From: Ectocarpus siliculosus
Lineage: Eukaryota; Sar; Phaeophyceae; Ectocarpales; Ectocarpaceae
Assembly: GCA_000310025.1 (NCBI GenBank)
Contig: FN649743.1
Location: 4,368,702 to 4,432,701 of the forward strand
DNA: 64,000 nt
Reading direction: 5' to 3'
In this document: piece by piece, positions 25,501 to 37,886 of the stretch
Numbering within the stretch: the first letter of the stretch is position 1
Layout of the letters: each line of letters starts with the position of its first letter
Made by a program: the position numbers and the translations under genes
The notes under the pieces: model-generated
Database searches by the model: none
What the model was told of the DNA's origin: nothing
What the model saw: the letters and a program-made list of their open reading frames with translations, nothing else

Positions 25501-27479
25501 AGGTCTGCATTCGTTTTCTGATGCACCGGCGGAAATGCCTAGCGTGTAAAACAACGGCACTTGAACTCAAACGCAGCATCTCACCCCGCGACGTCTACAC
25601 TGCAGGGGGCGTCGTATTTCCCGCTGTGGTGGTTATCATCCGTTGCCATTCTGCCCTCGTGAAGTCCTTCATCAGCGTCGTCGTTGACAGCAGTATCTGC
25701 AGCGGTATCGGGCACCTGTTCCACCGAAATACCTACTGGGCTGTCGACATCCCGGACCTGTTGTTCGTGCAGGAGATTTTCAAGACAATGACGTTGGAAC
25801 ACAAAAAACAAGTCGATATCAATCAATCACTTGCGAACTCTGTTCCCGTATCACCCGGCTTAGAAGGCAGGCTCGATCGTGCTTGAAAAGGCTACAAATG
25901 CACCTCGGGCTGTTGGGGGCTTGATACAACGTTTGAATAGGGCGCACTTCGTACGTCAAGTCTACGCATGCAAACACGTGTGGTAGAAAGACACGCATGC
26001 GCGCGAGCCATTTGGAGAGAAACTGAAGTTAGGTGTTAAAGCCGGCGAAGGGAAAACAAGGTGTGATCACCTTCGAGTGGAAATTCTACCGGTGAAATAA
26101 TTTCCTCTCGGAGGTGATCACATTCTTCTAGAACGTCCACTCAAAGGTGACCGCATTCTTTCACTTGCTTCGCTGCACCGGCGTGTACAACGCACGTCGT
26201 GGTTTCTCATAGTGACCTTGTTGTAGCCCCCAACTGGTGCAATTGTCGGTTCGCGCAAAATCATCACCCTCTCCCGTCCCTACAGAAGCGGATCGGCTCC
26301 TGGCTACCGACCGCCCCCCTGACCATAATCGATAACTGAACTCTGATCAGGGGGCATGTCCATCCGCCGTGTATGCTGCCACTGATACGGACATAGTCCA
26401 ATGAGCTTACCTCATCTCGATTCTTACATTTGATGTGTCTTTCTCAGGAGAAAGGGGAAGGCATGCACCGGTCGCAAAAGGACGCCGAATCCTGGCGGGG
26501 GAGGGGATGACCCCGCGTAGCTAGAAACCCGTTCCGAGGGATGGATTCGGTCCCCTGCTCACCCGCCAGGACACGACGTCTAACTCAGACTGATGTACGT
26601 CTTCCCATTCTCCTGAAAATTGCGACGTCAAACCTAGTCTAATCATCGAGAAACGGTCGACTTCATTGGACTATTCCTCATGGTGATCGCCTCTGGCAGA
26701 GGGACATCGCCGCTTGTTGGCCAAGGGGGGCTGTGGGGGTACAGAGAGTACGGCGAGAACGTTGGCGATTGCTATCGTTCGGCATTTTTGGTGTTAGCGT
26801 ATGCTCGTTGTTAGGTGCTATGATTCGCATATTGCGATAGTCCACGAACTGTATGTAGGTTTACTGAACCACAGTTTACGCAGCTAATCAGTCGCCTCGT
26901 GGGTAAGATAAATGCCGTCGAACATGCTGGCACAGAGCGTACCCCGACTGATGTTAACTTGTTTTTAGCTGCTGCTGCCAGGATTCTACAACAACACCTG
27001 CTTGTGCTGCTGGTCTGTCGCCTCTTCCCCAACCGAACCGGTGGTGAGGGCAGGCTGTTGGCAGCGCCAACGACATACCAATATGCACGACTTGGATAGT
27101 GGAGTGAGTTGTGTGGTGGCGCCCGGAAAATTGCGACATAACTGTAACTGTCATGTAATATGTAATTCCGTCCGGCAACATCGCCCTCTGTATCTTTTCT
27201 CTTTCTTCGTCTTTGGCTCCCTCTCTCTGCCTCCCTCTCCTCCCTCTCCATCTACAGCAGTCTACCGGAATACACGATAGTGCCATACATACGCCCTTCC
27301 CTCTTAGACAAAAATGCACCTACCAGTGCGGCGCATTGCTGTGCTGACGCGGCGGCGTTCTCAGCAGCAGTAGCCACCGCCTCCCGAAGCGCAGACACGT
27401 CTTGCGCTTGAGCAAGGTTGCTCACTCCCATGTACTTCAGGACGACGAAAAGGGCGAAGAAACCACCAACACGAGTCAT
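22507..27479 (-). CDS. Gene X: secreted-pathway multi-pass membrane protein, family unknown
   Basis: Seven minus-strand exons join in phase from ATG at 27479 to TAA at 22507, giving about 880 residues: 27479-27324, 27054-26998, 25757-25585, 25364-25119, 24969-24826, 24602-24453, 24223-22507. Exon 1 begins MTRVGGFFALFVVLKYMGVS, a signal peptide, followed by an Ala-rich segment. Exons 2 to 6 encode an acidic, presumably lumenal or extracellular region. The 1.7-kb last exon starts with a Pro/Glu-rich stretch and then has at least eight hydrophobic spans. A block of about 75-95 residues recurs two to three times, marked by RGRVPHGRAADPRYRHP and RGRLPQGRAATPYHWHT, each followed by a Val/Ala-rich span and a VSWVSE or VWWVSE motif. 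An alternative donor at 22561 would extend the gene downstream toward Y. Exon phase agreement is good evidence of a real gene; function unknown. Confidence 0.65.
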
Positions 27480-28157
27480 TGGTCATTCGCAAGGCGAAAA
27501 AAACGCGCTGGGATCTTGTTTTCGGCGCTTGATGTCTATCTGCGTTCGGTGATGTAGGCGCTGGGTTCTCGGAGTCGATCTACATAGCCTTGGCTCTCGA
27601 TGACACCAAGAGAGCAGCAGGTCGTGCTAGAGAAGTGCGGACGAAATATGCTCTGCGAGCCGTTTCACATGTTTTCTTATTTACAAAGGAACGCCTTCTG
27701 GTAGGTAAGCAGCCCCCATCCCCTACCCGCATGCTTTGGAGAGCTTCCGCTCGTGGCGTCGCCAACGCGTCGACACGCTTCGTCGTGCTTGATCTGTAGT
27801 CTGCCCACTGCTATGCAGATCTATACACGCGCGTGTGTGATGAGACGCAGTCATAAGAAGCTGCTGCTGCTCGCGTGGCGCCTCCATTGCCGCCCTAGTC
27901 AGGATGAGCATTGGTTCGTTCCTCTGGTGCAGCAGTGCTGCTGGTTTTGACCTGGCGATGATGATGATGAGCCTTGCCGTTGTCACCGACAGCCACGCCG
28001 CACGTTGCTGCTGCTTCTTACACGAAATCATTCGGCCGTAGATTCCTCGCTCGAGATAGTCGGACAACTGCTCCCGACAGCAGCAGTAGTGCTGGCACGG
28101 CAGCGGAAGGGCTGCTGCTATCCCGAAAGAGAGGGTTCATGGGCGCCGTCAGGGCCA

Positions 28158-28372
28158 ACCGTAAGGTTGCGAGTCAGCGCACAGGGGTGCGAACGATCTT
28201 CAAAGCGTAATTTCTCCACAACCAGGAGGTTACCACTGTCGAATAGGGCGGTTTTGGAAATATCCCATCGAGACCTTTCCTGAGAAGAGTAGGTGCTCAC
28301 CCTCCTGGTTGTGGAGAAATTACGCTTTGAAAATCGATCGCACCCCTGTGCGCTGACTCGCAACCTTACGGT
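28158..28372. mobile_element. MITE-like element with 70-base terminal inverted repeats
   Basis: The left arm starting ACCGTAAGGTTGCGAGTCAG at 28158 and the right arm ending CTGACTCGCAACCTTACGGT at 28372 are almost perfect inverted repeats of about 70 bases, with only a few mismatches, around a unique core of about 75 bases. There is no coding capacity. This is the classic form of a non-autonomous DNA transposon; a target-site duplication is not clear. Confidence 0.85.
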
Positions 28373-29659
28373 ATTCCTACAATGCATCGCGGAAACCTCG
28401 TGTGTTTAGCCGGCCGTCGGCGAGCCGGCGGTGTCGGGATGGGAGGAATGGTTGACGACGAAATACATCGACAACAACACTGTTTTCGCGGTACCCCTTG
28501 AGGATGATGACGTCGTTGCTACTGGCGATGCGGTTGGAATTGGGGGCGGAGCAGTGGCGAACAGCAGGAACGCTTTCTCGTAAGTGCTTCGTCAGTGTGT
28601 GTGAGAAAACATGATTTGGTGTACAACGTACTGCATTGCGTGGTATAGATCTGAATCAAGGTTCGTTGCTGGTTCATGGTTCCTCGACGAGTCGTTCTGG
28701 CGGGAGGACGCGCAGGAGCAGCAGATCTGCTAGATCGCAGCAGCACAGCCACAGTTGCACAGCAGAACAACAACACAAGACGGCAAAGTGGATCGTGGAT
28801 CCGACTTGATCCGCCGCCGCGGGGGCTACGTGCCGAGAAAATGAGATAACGAGAGATCGGGACAATGGGATAGTCAAATATCTTGTCGGATCTTTTACTA
28901 CCGCTTGGCTATTAAACTCAACAGAGGTACACCTCACCGAAACCCTGCATGCTCAGTGGCAACCCGGCAGCCTTGAAAAGTACAGAGGAGGAAATGCCTG
29001 CTAAACTACAAGCGGTGTGTGTGCACATCGAAAGAGGCAACGAATCACGTGGAGGTCGGGGACGACTCATCACCAACGTGTAATTACAGTAGTCCTGAGG
29101 AAAATCACCCATGCTGTTCCACACGTCCATTGTACGGTAGTGCTATTCTCTTTGCTCGAAGTAGACGTTACAGTAGTGGTAGAGAGCGATGGAATATTGA
29201 GCGGTTTCTTTTGAAAAATCGCATTTATTGCTGTAGTCTATGGGTGTGCCGCGACATCCAACGGCCAGAGCGGGCAATGTTTATTGCGATCGAAAATGGT
29301 GGCGGGAATGGCAGAAACCGACTCGAGAGGTCAGATTACAGTATACCTTCGCGTAGGCCATCAGAAAACGGTACCAAGTGGGTTTGGTGCACCAGCGCAA
29401 AGTTCCGTGGCGGCAAAAGCAGCGGCGGTCCCAGCAAAATTGCAGTTGCGGCCATTTTGTCCTGGGTATGGATGGAGACGTTGTGTTGTGTTGGACGTTG
29501 GTGACAAATCGTGTTCTCGACGATGTCGACAGCGCTGACATGAAATGGGAAGAGACACCCGTTGCTCGAGGCAGTACGGCCGTTGTGTCACATACTATAC
29601 ACCGCCTCCGGGTAGTTGTGTTCCTCGCGGCGTCAGCCGTTGCCTGGCCAACCTGTCGG

Positions 29660-30040
29660 AAGTTCCATCGCGTGGGATGTTTGTTCGCTCGAGAGATCGA
29701 ATTATTTGTTCGGCTGGCTGTTCTCTCCAAAGCTCCCACGACTAATAGCGGGAGGTCGTCCCGCTTGTTTCCTCCCTTCCCTCTGCCACGTCGACAACTA
29801 AATTTCTCATGGTCCTTTTGGATTCCTTCGAACGATGCAAAGCAAGAGCGATGACTCGCCGAATCATGAGTGCATCTTCCAGTCTTGCTCACCATCAACG
29901 CATCTTCCAAAAACATGTTCCGCAACAGGTGCTCCTGGGCGTGCTTCCCCCATGAAGTACCACCAATTCATGCCGTACAGTGTTCACACGTTCCCCCCTC
30001 AGAAACGCTCTTCAACCATTTCATTGGCCTCAAGGCCGAG
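29660..30040 (+). repeat. Dispersed repeat R5, copy 2
   Basis: Diverged direct copy of the sequence at 16448-16870; shared blocks include CGCGTGGGATG, CGCTCGAG, GATGACTCGC and the CATCTTCC block. It ends about 30 bases from the COQ6 stop codon on the opposite strand. Confidence 0.6.
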
Positions 30041-30072
30041 CGCCCCCACCCCTGACGTCCGCGCGGATCTAC

Positions 30073-33000
30073 CTACATCCCTCCCATGGCGTGGCGTGCC
30101 AAGCGGCGCTTGAGCGGCCCCGCGGCGTTCAGAGCGCTCAGCCCGGCGCTTCTCGCGGCGGCGACGGCGCGGGCGTCCGAGCCGAACAGGCGGTGCAGCA
30201 CGTCTAACGCGCCCATCATCACCAACGCCTCCGTCTTGAGAAAATAAGGGGGGGGGCAGAGGGGGGGGCGAAGGGGCTGGTTAGCTGTCGATTTTCGGCG
30301 GCGCGGTGGAAGCACTGCTGGACAAGGAGCACTGGAGAAGCAGGAGGGGGAGGGCGCTTTGTTCTTGTTTCATCATTGGGGAGGAATTTTGTTCGCAAAC
30401 GTAGCTCTCAATCGCCAAATCACCCGAAGCGTCTAGCGGTGCAGCTACGAACTCGCGGCTTTGCTAGCAGTCCACCCTTGACACCGCACCTCATCCGAGG
30501 CGCACGACCCACAGAAATACGCCCAACATGTAGGCAAAAAAAAACGTTCTCGCTGCAAAAAAAAAAAATCAGGCCAAGTTGCTTCGTACCAAACCCTTCC
30601 TCCCATATTCGCAGCAAATCTCCAACTGTGTTACAAGAACGGTTGCGGCGACGAAGACAAGAGCGGTGGATTAACCCGAGGCTCCTTCCGCACCTTCCGT
30701 TCCTCCTCGTAACGCCCGAGCAACGTCTTGGACCCTACGTCTGTCCCTGACAAGCGCCCTTCCAGCACGGCGCGGGCGAGAGCGTCGGCGTCCGCAATGC
30801 CCAGGTTTAGCCCCTGTCCAGCCATGGGGTGCACCTGTGGTGTCCACACATCGGTGAAGGGGAGGGGCACTAGTGAAAACACATGGAAGTAGTTGGTAGA
30901 CTCGCAACCCTATAAAACCGGGACGGAGCGGCATGTTGGGTTGTCGCCGGCCCAGGCTACGCTTCACAAGGGTGGACCAGAAGGTCGAGGGGAGGGTGGT
31001 ACGTATGATAAAAGGGGCGAGGGATGCCTGCCCGTTCTTTGATGCAGCATCACATTCCGTGCGATGTCAAGACTTAGGGCACGCTTGAGCAAAACACCGT
31101 TGGCCAGAATGGCGGCATTTTCTTAGCGGGACCGGGGGTGGAGGGCTCAGGTCATGGCAACTGGGGCCAGCGGCTTGCGTGCAAGGCCGGTGAAATCTAG
31201 GATTGAGGCGTGTGTGTGTGCCTCCATACAGTGAAAATTGCGATCGTTAAAACGCCCGGCAAAGAATCGTGTAAAAAAACATTTCGCAGAAACACCAGGC
31301 CATTTGCACGAAGGAACAAATGGCAATACCGCAACGCAAACCAGGAAAACAACCAAGGCGACAACAACAACAACAACAACAACATTGACTACGCCGTTGA
31401 CAGCAACAGGAGCGTCAACAGCATAACCAGCAGCAACTAGAAAGCAACACCTCTAGACAAGGCGAGGGCTCTCACCGTGTGAGCCGCATCCCCAACCAGA
31501 GCCATCCGGTCACCGGTGTACTTGTGCGCCTGCCTCAAGGAGAGGTCAAACCCAAGTCGAGGCGTCACTACCTGGAAAAAGACAAAAAAAAAACAGCGCG
31601 AGAGAGAGAAAAAAGGGCATGGCCCACGGAAATGGATCCCGATGAGAAAAGAGAGGGGCACGGCTTGATTAAGGAAACTGATGGCTCGAAAAAAGAGCAC
31701 AGCATCAAACAACGGCACCAGAGAAGAGAACGGCGCACCACAAGAAAAGCACGTAGGAGAGGATAAGAGAGCCCGAGACGACAGTATTGCAACACGGCAG
31801 CTAGACTGCAACCCCACAACGAGCAAATACAAAACAAAAACACCAATTCTTGACAAGAATCAACTACACAGCAATGCCAGCGACTGTGACGACTAGACTA
31901 CGACGACGAAGACCTCTCACCTCAGTGGCTTCAGGCGGGGTACAAAACCCCCCTCTTCCTCCATCCCCTGCCCCCTCCTGCAGGCCGAGCGACAGTCCGG
32001 CCAGAGCCCCGGCGATGCCTTCCGCGCCCTTCGCGACCCCTTCCCCCAGGGCACTCGCTGTCGCGAACGGGAGCGCGGCAAGCGACGAAACGCCTCCGAA
32101 AAGCCCGTGCTCGCCAGCGAAAGGAGGAACCGTTCCGGAGAACGACGCGGGCTCTGCCGACGACGAGGGCGAGGTGCCGATGGTCGGGGGAAGCCTCAAC
32201 GCGTCGTTCACCTCCTTCACGAACTCCGTGGTAGACATCGACTGGAAGGCCGTCGTAGAAAGGATCGGGTAGGGACGGGGGGGGGTTACTATCGCGCTAG
32301 GCAGGCTGGGCAGTGCACAGACGAGGGGGTCTACCCTGTATCCGGCGGGGGTCATACGCCCTGCTCGGGTTGGTTGGCTTGAAGACAGCCAATGTGTGAC
32401 GTCAAGAACGTTCAGTAAAAACTCGCACGCGAAGGTGGTATGATCACAATCACAGAATCATGTGGACACCAAAAGGCAGAACTGCTGCTGGAGCAACAGG
32501 GGCTTCCGATGTCGTGAGGTTTTGCTTTTTCATTCGCAACCTTGTCGCGCTTCTCTCGCTCTAGCAGCAGCATCCCCCACGACGGGTATCGGGGGGGTCA
32601 TCGCTCACGCTACCAACGAGAGTAAACCCAAATTACAGGACGCTAGACGAACACCGGAGGAAGAAGGACGGTTTGAACAGCAGCAGTAGCAGCAGCAGCA
32701 GCAGCAAAATCATCGACAACAACAAAAGCAGCACGTCAGACAAGATGAAACGAGACGAGCAAGTCAAGGACGCCTCCCAACGCCTACCTTTAGGCTCTCT
32801 GCGTGTTCGGGTGTAGTCGACCACACTAGCGACGCCAGCTTTCCCCCCGGGAGGGGAAGCATCGCCAACGGCCCCCTCGACAGGTAGCGCTGAAACGCAA
32901 CCTCACCGTGGGACTCCGCCAGTTTCACCTGACGGGCAGTTTCGGGCGAAGAGCAACAGAAGGAAGCGTCACCCCGGGGGGGGGGGTTGAACTCCAACAG

Positions 33001-34459
33001 TTATCCGACAAAGCACCTGAAGAAGGCCATCCAAGAGCAGGACTGTAGACGAACGTTCGACAGATTTGCTGGTCCGAAGTTACCGAAGAAACAAGACAGT
33101 AACGCCGATGCACAACGCAAAGTACCACAACGCTGGACCAGTCTTGAATTGTTTGCACACGATTGCGCTCTCGCGGCCGTTGAACTAGGTACGCCTGCTT
33201 TCATCGAGTAGACCATCGTCCTCCAAACCCGAGCAGGCCACCACGACCTTGCACCCCAACCTCTCCCCGGCACCAATAAAAACTCTCCCACAGCATACCA
33301 TGTGTGCAATCAACAGTCATATCGGTGATGGATGGCCGTGCCGACTGATGAAAACCAACAGGTGAAGCTGCTGGCTGTGCGCACACAACAAGAAGGTGGT
33401 CCTCGTCCTCGCCAAGGGTTGTCCGTTTTTCATGCTTGGCGGCAGGCCTACCGCCGTAGCGACCAAGCCAAAACACACACCAATGCTCACCGTTGCGACC
33501 ACCGCCCGCTGGCCGTAGCCCCAGCCGAAAGAAGAGAGACCCATCATCTTGGCCACCTGGTTTTCGGGGGGATATGCGCACACCACACATAATCAGAACG
33601 ACGTTATTTTCTGCTTCTCACGGCTCGTTTCATTCTGACGTCGATGCCGACGCCGGGGTCGTTGGCGACAAGTTTATGCCTTCAAACTCTCAAGCTTGGT
33701 CGTTGGGTTGCACGAGGTGGTACGGCGCTTGCCTCGCGATTGAGGGCTGGTGTGGCGCTTGCCTAGAGAGGGAATCGAGTTGCGACTACCGATGCGTCGA
33801 CAGGAAGAAAACCGACACATGTGAAGTATCATGACATGCCACGTGAAAATAAAAAAGGGTGGTTGTGGGAATAACAAAAATAAAAGAAATACTAGCCCAC
33901 GGCTGAAAACGCAAAAAAAACAAACATGCGAATCTCCCTTTGTTGGATTATCCTTCGCCAACCTCCTTGTCTCACAAATATACGCGTGGCCGACAACCAC
34001 GCCTGTTTCTTGCCTTGGAGTCGCCGCCGTCTGCCGCCACCAGCAGCCGGCAGGTGGTGTCACTAGTCTCGCCGCTTGCCGTTTCGACGGTTACTGTCAA
34101 CGGTCCCGTAGCGCCCCCGGCCCCTACCGGGGGGAAGGTGACCCGTTTTACCTGGTCGCGGTAGCACCGGGAGAGAGAGGGGGGGGGGGGCGAGCAAACA
34201 ACGGGGCGGTGGGGATGGCGTAAGCGGTGGAACAACGCGTAGCGAGTGACTGTTGGTCTGGTGCGAGTAAGAGCGGAATGATCTTGGAGCTGGCCGGGGT
34301 TCGTAGATAGTAGCTTGGTTTTGCGCTTGGGTATCAAACGCTTGGTTAACAAGCGCGCACTCAAATCCCACTTGTGTGTTGGTTGTGTCTCTGCCTGCAT
34401 GCCTGCCCGTCTGCCTGTCTGTCTGCCTCTGTTTGTGTGTCTGCCTGTATCTCCGTCTG

Positions 34460-34504
<45 letters not shown>

Positions 34505-35906
34505 GCATCTCTCCCTGCCCCCTTGCGTGAGACGTACACATCCTTGGTTGCTCATTTCGTGACAACTAAAAACACTGCATTACTTCCTCTCGCCTGGGCA
34601 GGACACGTCAGCTCCGCCAACCCGTCAGCCTCGAGCTCCCGCACGCGCTCGAAGAGGGACGAGTGGATAACGCCGTGCTCCGATATGAAACCCAGAGCGG
34701 TCGTCTTTCCCCCTTTCCCCTCCCCGTCGAACCGCAGGTGCCCAGCTCCTCGGTCGTCCCAAACCTTTGCCGTTTCGGGTGCCGTTTCGGGTGCCGTTAC
34801 AGGTGTCAAAGAGTCTCAGGGTTGGGATGGAGATGTACCAGGAGTTGTTGGAAGGAAAAACAGAGTTGTGCGAGAATCGTTGCGATGCGTTTCGACGTCT
34901 CATCTCCAAGCTAATCGAATGAAACAGACTCTCACTTGCATAGAAGAGTTCAACACGTTGTTCGATTGGTGTATCACCTCGGATTATTGACGCTACAATT
35001 ACATTCCTGTAAATGTGTGAATGCTGTCGAAAAGCATATGGCACGCTAAACACACAAAACGCAAATATAACAGTGTGTGTATCTCGAAAAGGTTTCGTAG
35101 AGAGGTAGGTCAACGTTGCCTTTCTGGGGCGTCGCACATTCCTCTGAAATCCCCCCCTCGCCTTTTACGCACGGACGCTGACGTCGTTCTATTGGTCAAC
35201 CGGTTACACAGCGCTGTCGATGTCGACAAACTAAACACTTTAGCGACACACCCCTGAATTTTCGTCACAGAATTATGCACACACACACAAGGATATTCAT
35301 TTGGTCCGCCGGATTCCTAGAGCGCGCTCAACGCACTACAAACGAAAACCACACACACGGGTGGTCCATGCGCGTGTTTGTTTGGCGTGCTTCTCGCCAA
35401 GGGCTAGAGACGCTTGCTGGGCGACGTCCACTTCCCGGAGCTTGGCCCCACACCGCCTTTTACGCGCTGATGCCGACGAACTTGCATACAGCTCAGACAG
35501 ACGATGCTAACCAACACACACGCACAGACACGCACACACCTGCATACCCCCGAACGGCTGCGAGCGGCCCTTTAGCACCCCCCCTCCCTCGTCCCAAACC
35601 CCAAGCTTCCCAAGAATCTCCACGGACGAGGGCGCGAGAGAATAAACCCGGGGGTCCGGGGCACCCCTGGCCAAGGCGGCCTCCAGGGACGGCGGGGGCC
35701 GAGCCTCGATCAGTCCCACCGCTGGCCGCCGCCGCCTTCGCCGCCGGCCGACGTCATTGCCACCACCGTCATCCTTGCCCGTGCTGAGGGGAGGCAAACC
35801 GATCGTCGAGGGGGTGGTAGACGAGAGGTCTTTGGCGAGGCGACACGCCAGGGTGCAGCCTACGATGCCCCCGCCGACCACGAGCACGTCGTGGTCGTAC
35901 TCCCAC
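30073..35906 (-). CDS. COQ6: COQ6-like FAD-dependent ubiquinone biosynthesis monooxygenase, 5' incomplete
   Basis: Predicted mitochondrial flavoprotein hydroxylating the ubiquinone ring (C5 position in COQ6). Exons: 35906-35540, 34764-34594, 34151-34014, 33556-33491, 32928-32788, 32241-31921, 31571-31476, 30834-30694, 30234-30073; all phases agree, giving 533 residues plus an unseen N-terminus. Family signatures occur in order: dinucleotide-binding VLVVGGGIVG, GGMQVWD, LLVAADGGDSK (DG motif), GYGQRAVVATV, FQRYLSRGPLAMLPLPGG, LVWSTTPEHAESL, then GDAAHTVHPMAGQGLNLG (GD motif and FAD ribityl contact), and the C-terminal helix region. The 321-base exon 32241-31921 carries an Ala/Gly/Pro-rich insertion of about 80 residues after FVKEVNDALR. 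The second and third introns are best explained by GC donors at 34593 and 34013. An N-terminal targeting exon lies upstream of 35906 and was not identified. Confidence 0.93.
30885..30970 (-). repeat. R1 fragment in the last COQ6 introns
   Basis: A short diverged match to R1 around ACAAAGCCGGGACGGAGC (here ATAAAACCGGGACGGAGC), inverted relative to the 39-kb copy. It is positioned between COQ6 exons 31571-31476 and 30834-30694. Confidence 0.55.
34455..34505. repeat. (CTGT)n microsatellite in a COQ6 intron
   Basis: About eleven near-perfect CTGT units, flanked by degenerate CTGCCTGT sequence from 34388. The tract lies in the intron between exons 34764-34594 and 34151-34014. A CAA run at about 31365-31385 and a CAG run at about 32680-32706 lie in other COQ6 introns. 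Confidence 0.9.
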
Positions 35907-37827
35907 CTGGAGGATGCCAAGCAGGAGGCCGAAAGGGAGAGGAGTAAATCTCAACCTCATGGAACGATGGGTTTAACGCAACGCTACAGATTCATTACGG
36001 AGCACCACAACCCGCGCGAGCCTTGAGCTGAGCTGAGCTGAGCTGACAATGATAATCGTGCTTGCCTACATAGTTAGCGTCTAGCCTAGCCGGGCGTGTT
36101 CTATTTATAGGCAGTTTCACCGCCATGTTGGTCGAGACAGGGCCTAGGTACGGTAGCGATCCGGCCGATTTCACTGACACTATAGCGGGCAACCCGCATT
36201 ATTCAGAACATGAAACAACCGAATATTTCATTTGTGCCAGATTATTTCGATGGCATTACACAGGGGAACCGGCGTTATTCGACCGGCGTTATAGCGGAAC
36301 CATTCCACTGTATTCTAAGGAGGCGTAGGTTGCGGGTGATGCGCATCGCTCTCTTTCGTCTGCATGGTTTCGTCGGCGTTTTCGACTCACGGACGATGTG
36401 TTGTAGGATGCTACTACATGTAGTCCATAGTTTTGAGCATGTGTCATGCGCCGTTAGACTCGGCGTAAAGACCGACCAATCGCAATGCCCTCACTGATTT
36501 CACATATATGCTGCCGAATGAACAGTTCCGTTTTGACTTTGAAACGACGGGTTCCATGTAAGGAAAAACAAACACACGCGCAGAAAGACTACCCATTCGA
36601 GATACAAAATACAAAATACCCACCGCAGTCGAACGCGATGTGTTGGAGTCTCTTCTCTTCAGTGAGTGGAGGAAAACCTGGACTTATTTCTAGTCTTTTC
36701 CGTGTTCTTGGAGACTTACCTCGATTGTTCGCAGAGCAGCGACTATAAACGACTCAAGCACCGCCATATCCACGGCTGGTGCACATGCCAACCTGTCTGC
36801 TCTTGTGTACCTTGGTATTTTGTACTACTGTACTGTACCACACGCATGTACAGCAGTCTGCAGCAGTGCATAGCAAGCAAAGCTCTGGTGGGCCAACAGC
36901 AATCCATGCTGCCGCGCCGGTGATACTTCAACTATTCAAAAGGCACTCGGCCGTTGCATTGCAGTGCTCTCGAATTCCATCATGCATGCTTACCTCTGTC
37001 GCGGACAGCATACAGCAGTAAAACTACATACTCGTAGGAGTAGGAGTGCAAGCAGTGACTACCGACGTACAGCGGTTGACCGTACAGCAGTGGATTTGGG
37101 ATGAGACGATGGAGATGGCACACACTGAATGCTGTACCTGTAGACAAAATTGCTATGCATATATATAGAAATATGTCAACCCGGATCTCCAGGCAGTGGG
37201 CGTGGGTGCGCTATCCAGTCACCTCAACTACTGCTGTGCACGACAGTAAATGCGGACTCTCACCCGGCCGCCTTATCTCCCAGTCCTGCGGGAGCACTGG
37301 AAAATGCTCTGTGACTCCGGAGCCTCGTCATGTTCCTAGAAGCTGCAACCCGGGAATGCCTCCATGCCATACCGGAGCCCAGCATCTCTCCCTGGACGTC
37401 TAATCCTGTCGAAAATCTGTGTGGTCCTGTGTCTAATGTCCTGTGTCTACTACTGTACGACTCTCGGTTGTGCAGCAGGTGTTCAGGTTGTGCAGTGTGT
37501 GCTGCGCCCTGCCCACAGCAACAACATGTGAGCCCCCGGGCAGAGCCCAGTTGCGTCACCCCCATGTTCCGATTTATTGTCATCCTGTTCCTCCCTCTCG
37601 CGCATTTGTGTGCGATCTTTTGTCTACTGCTACCTCCCGACACCTTGCTCCAGCTTGGAGCTCCGCCACGCACGAGCCTCCAGCTATCGGTGAGGTACGA
37701 TTTCACGCATGGTGGTTGCGTAGATGCGAGGCGTTTGGGTGTGAGGCAACTGCAGCTTGCTGCAGAAGTGCAGTAAGCATGTGGTGCCTGTGAAAGGAAA
37801 AGGGAGATGGTTGAAGAATACTTTCAA

Positions 37828-37830
<3 letters not shown>

Positions 37831-37884
<54 letters not shown>
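37831..37884. repeat. (CTG)18 perfect trinucleotide repeat
   Basis: Eighteen uninterrupted CTG units followed by CCG CTG CTG CTT CTT. It is open in all frames (poly-Cys, poly-Leu, poly-Ala, and poly-Gln on the minus strand) but not part of a supported exon. A likely length-variable locus. Confidence 0.95.

Positions 37885-37886
<2 letters not shown>

Larger units (their letters stand above)
27480..30072. other. Intergenic spacer between gene X and COQ6
   Basis: This holds the putative promoter and 5' leader of gene X (above 27479), the 215-base inverted-repeat element at 28158-28372, and a diverged R5 copy at 29660-30040 abutting the COQ6 stop codon. Overlapping open frames on both strands at 29280-29925 have no recognisable content. 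No promoter motif can be named. Confidence 0.5.

Noticed and set aside
25419-25886. 155-codon plus-strand open frame
   Set aside because: Opposite gene X exons 3 and 4; the minus strand gives good splice sites and matching phases at both exons.
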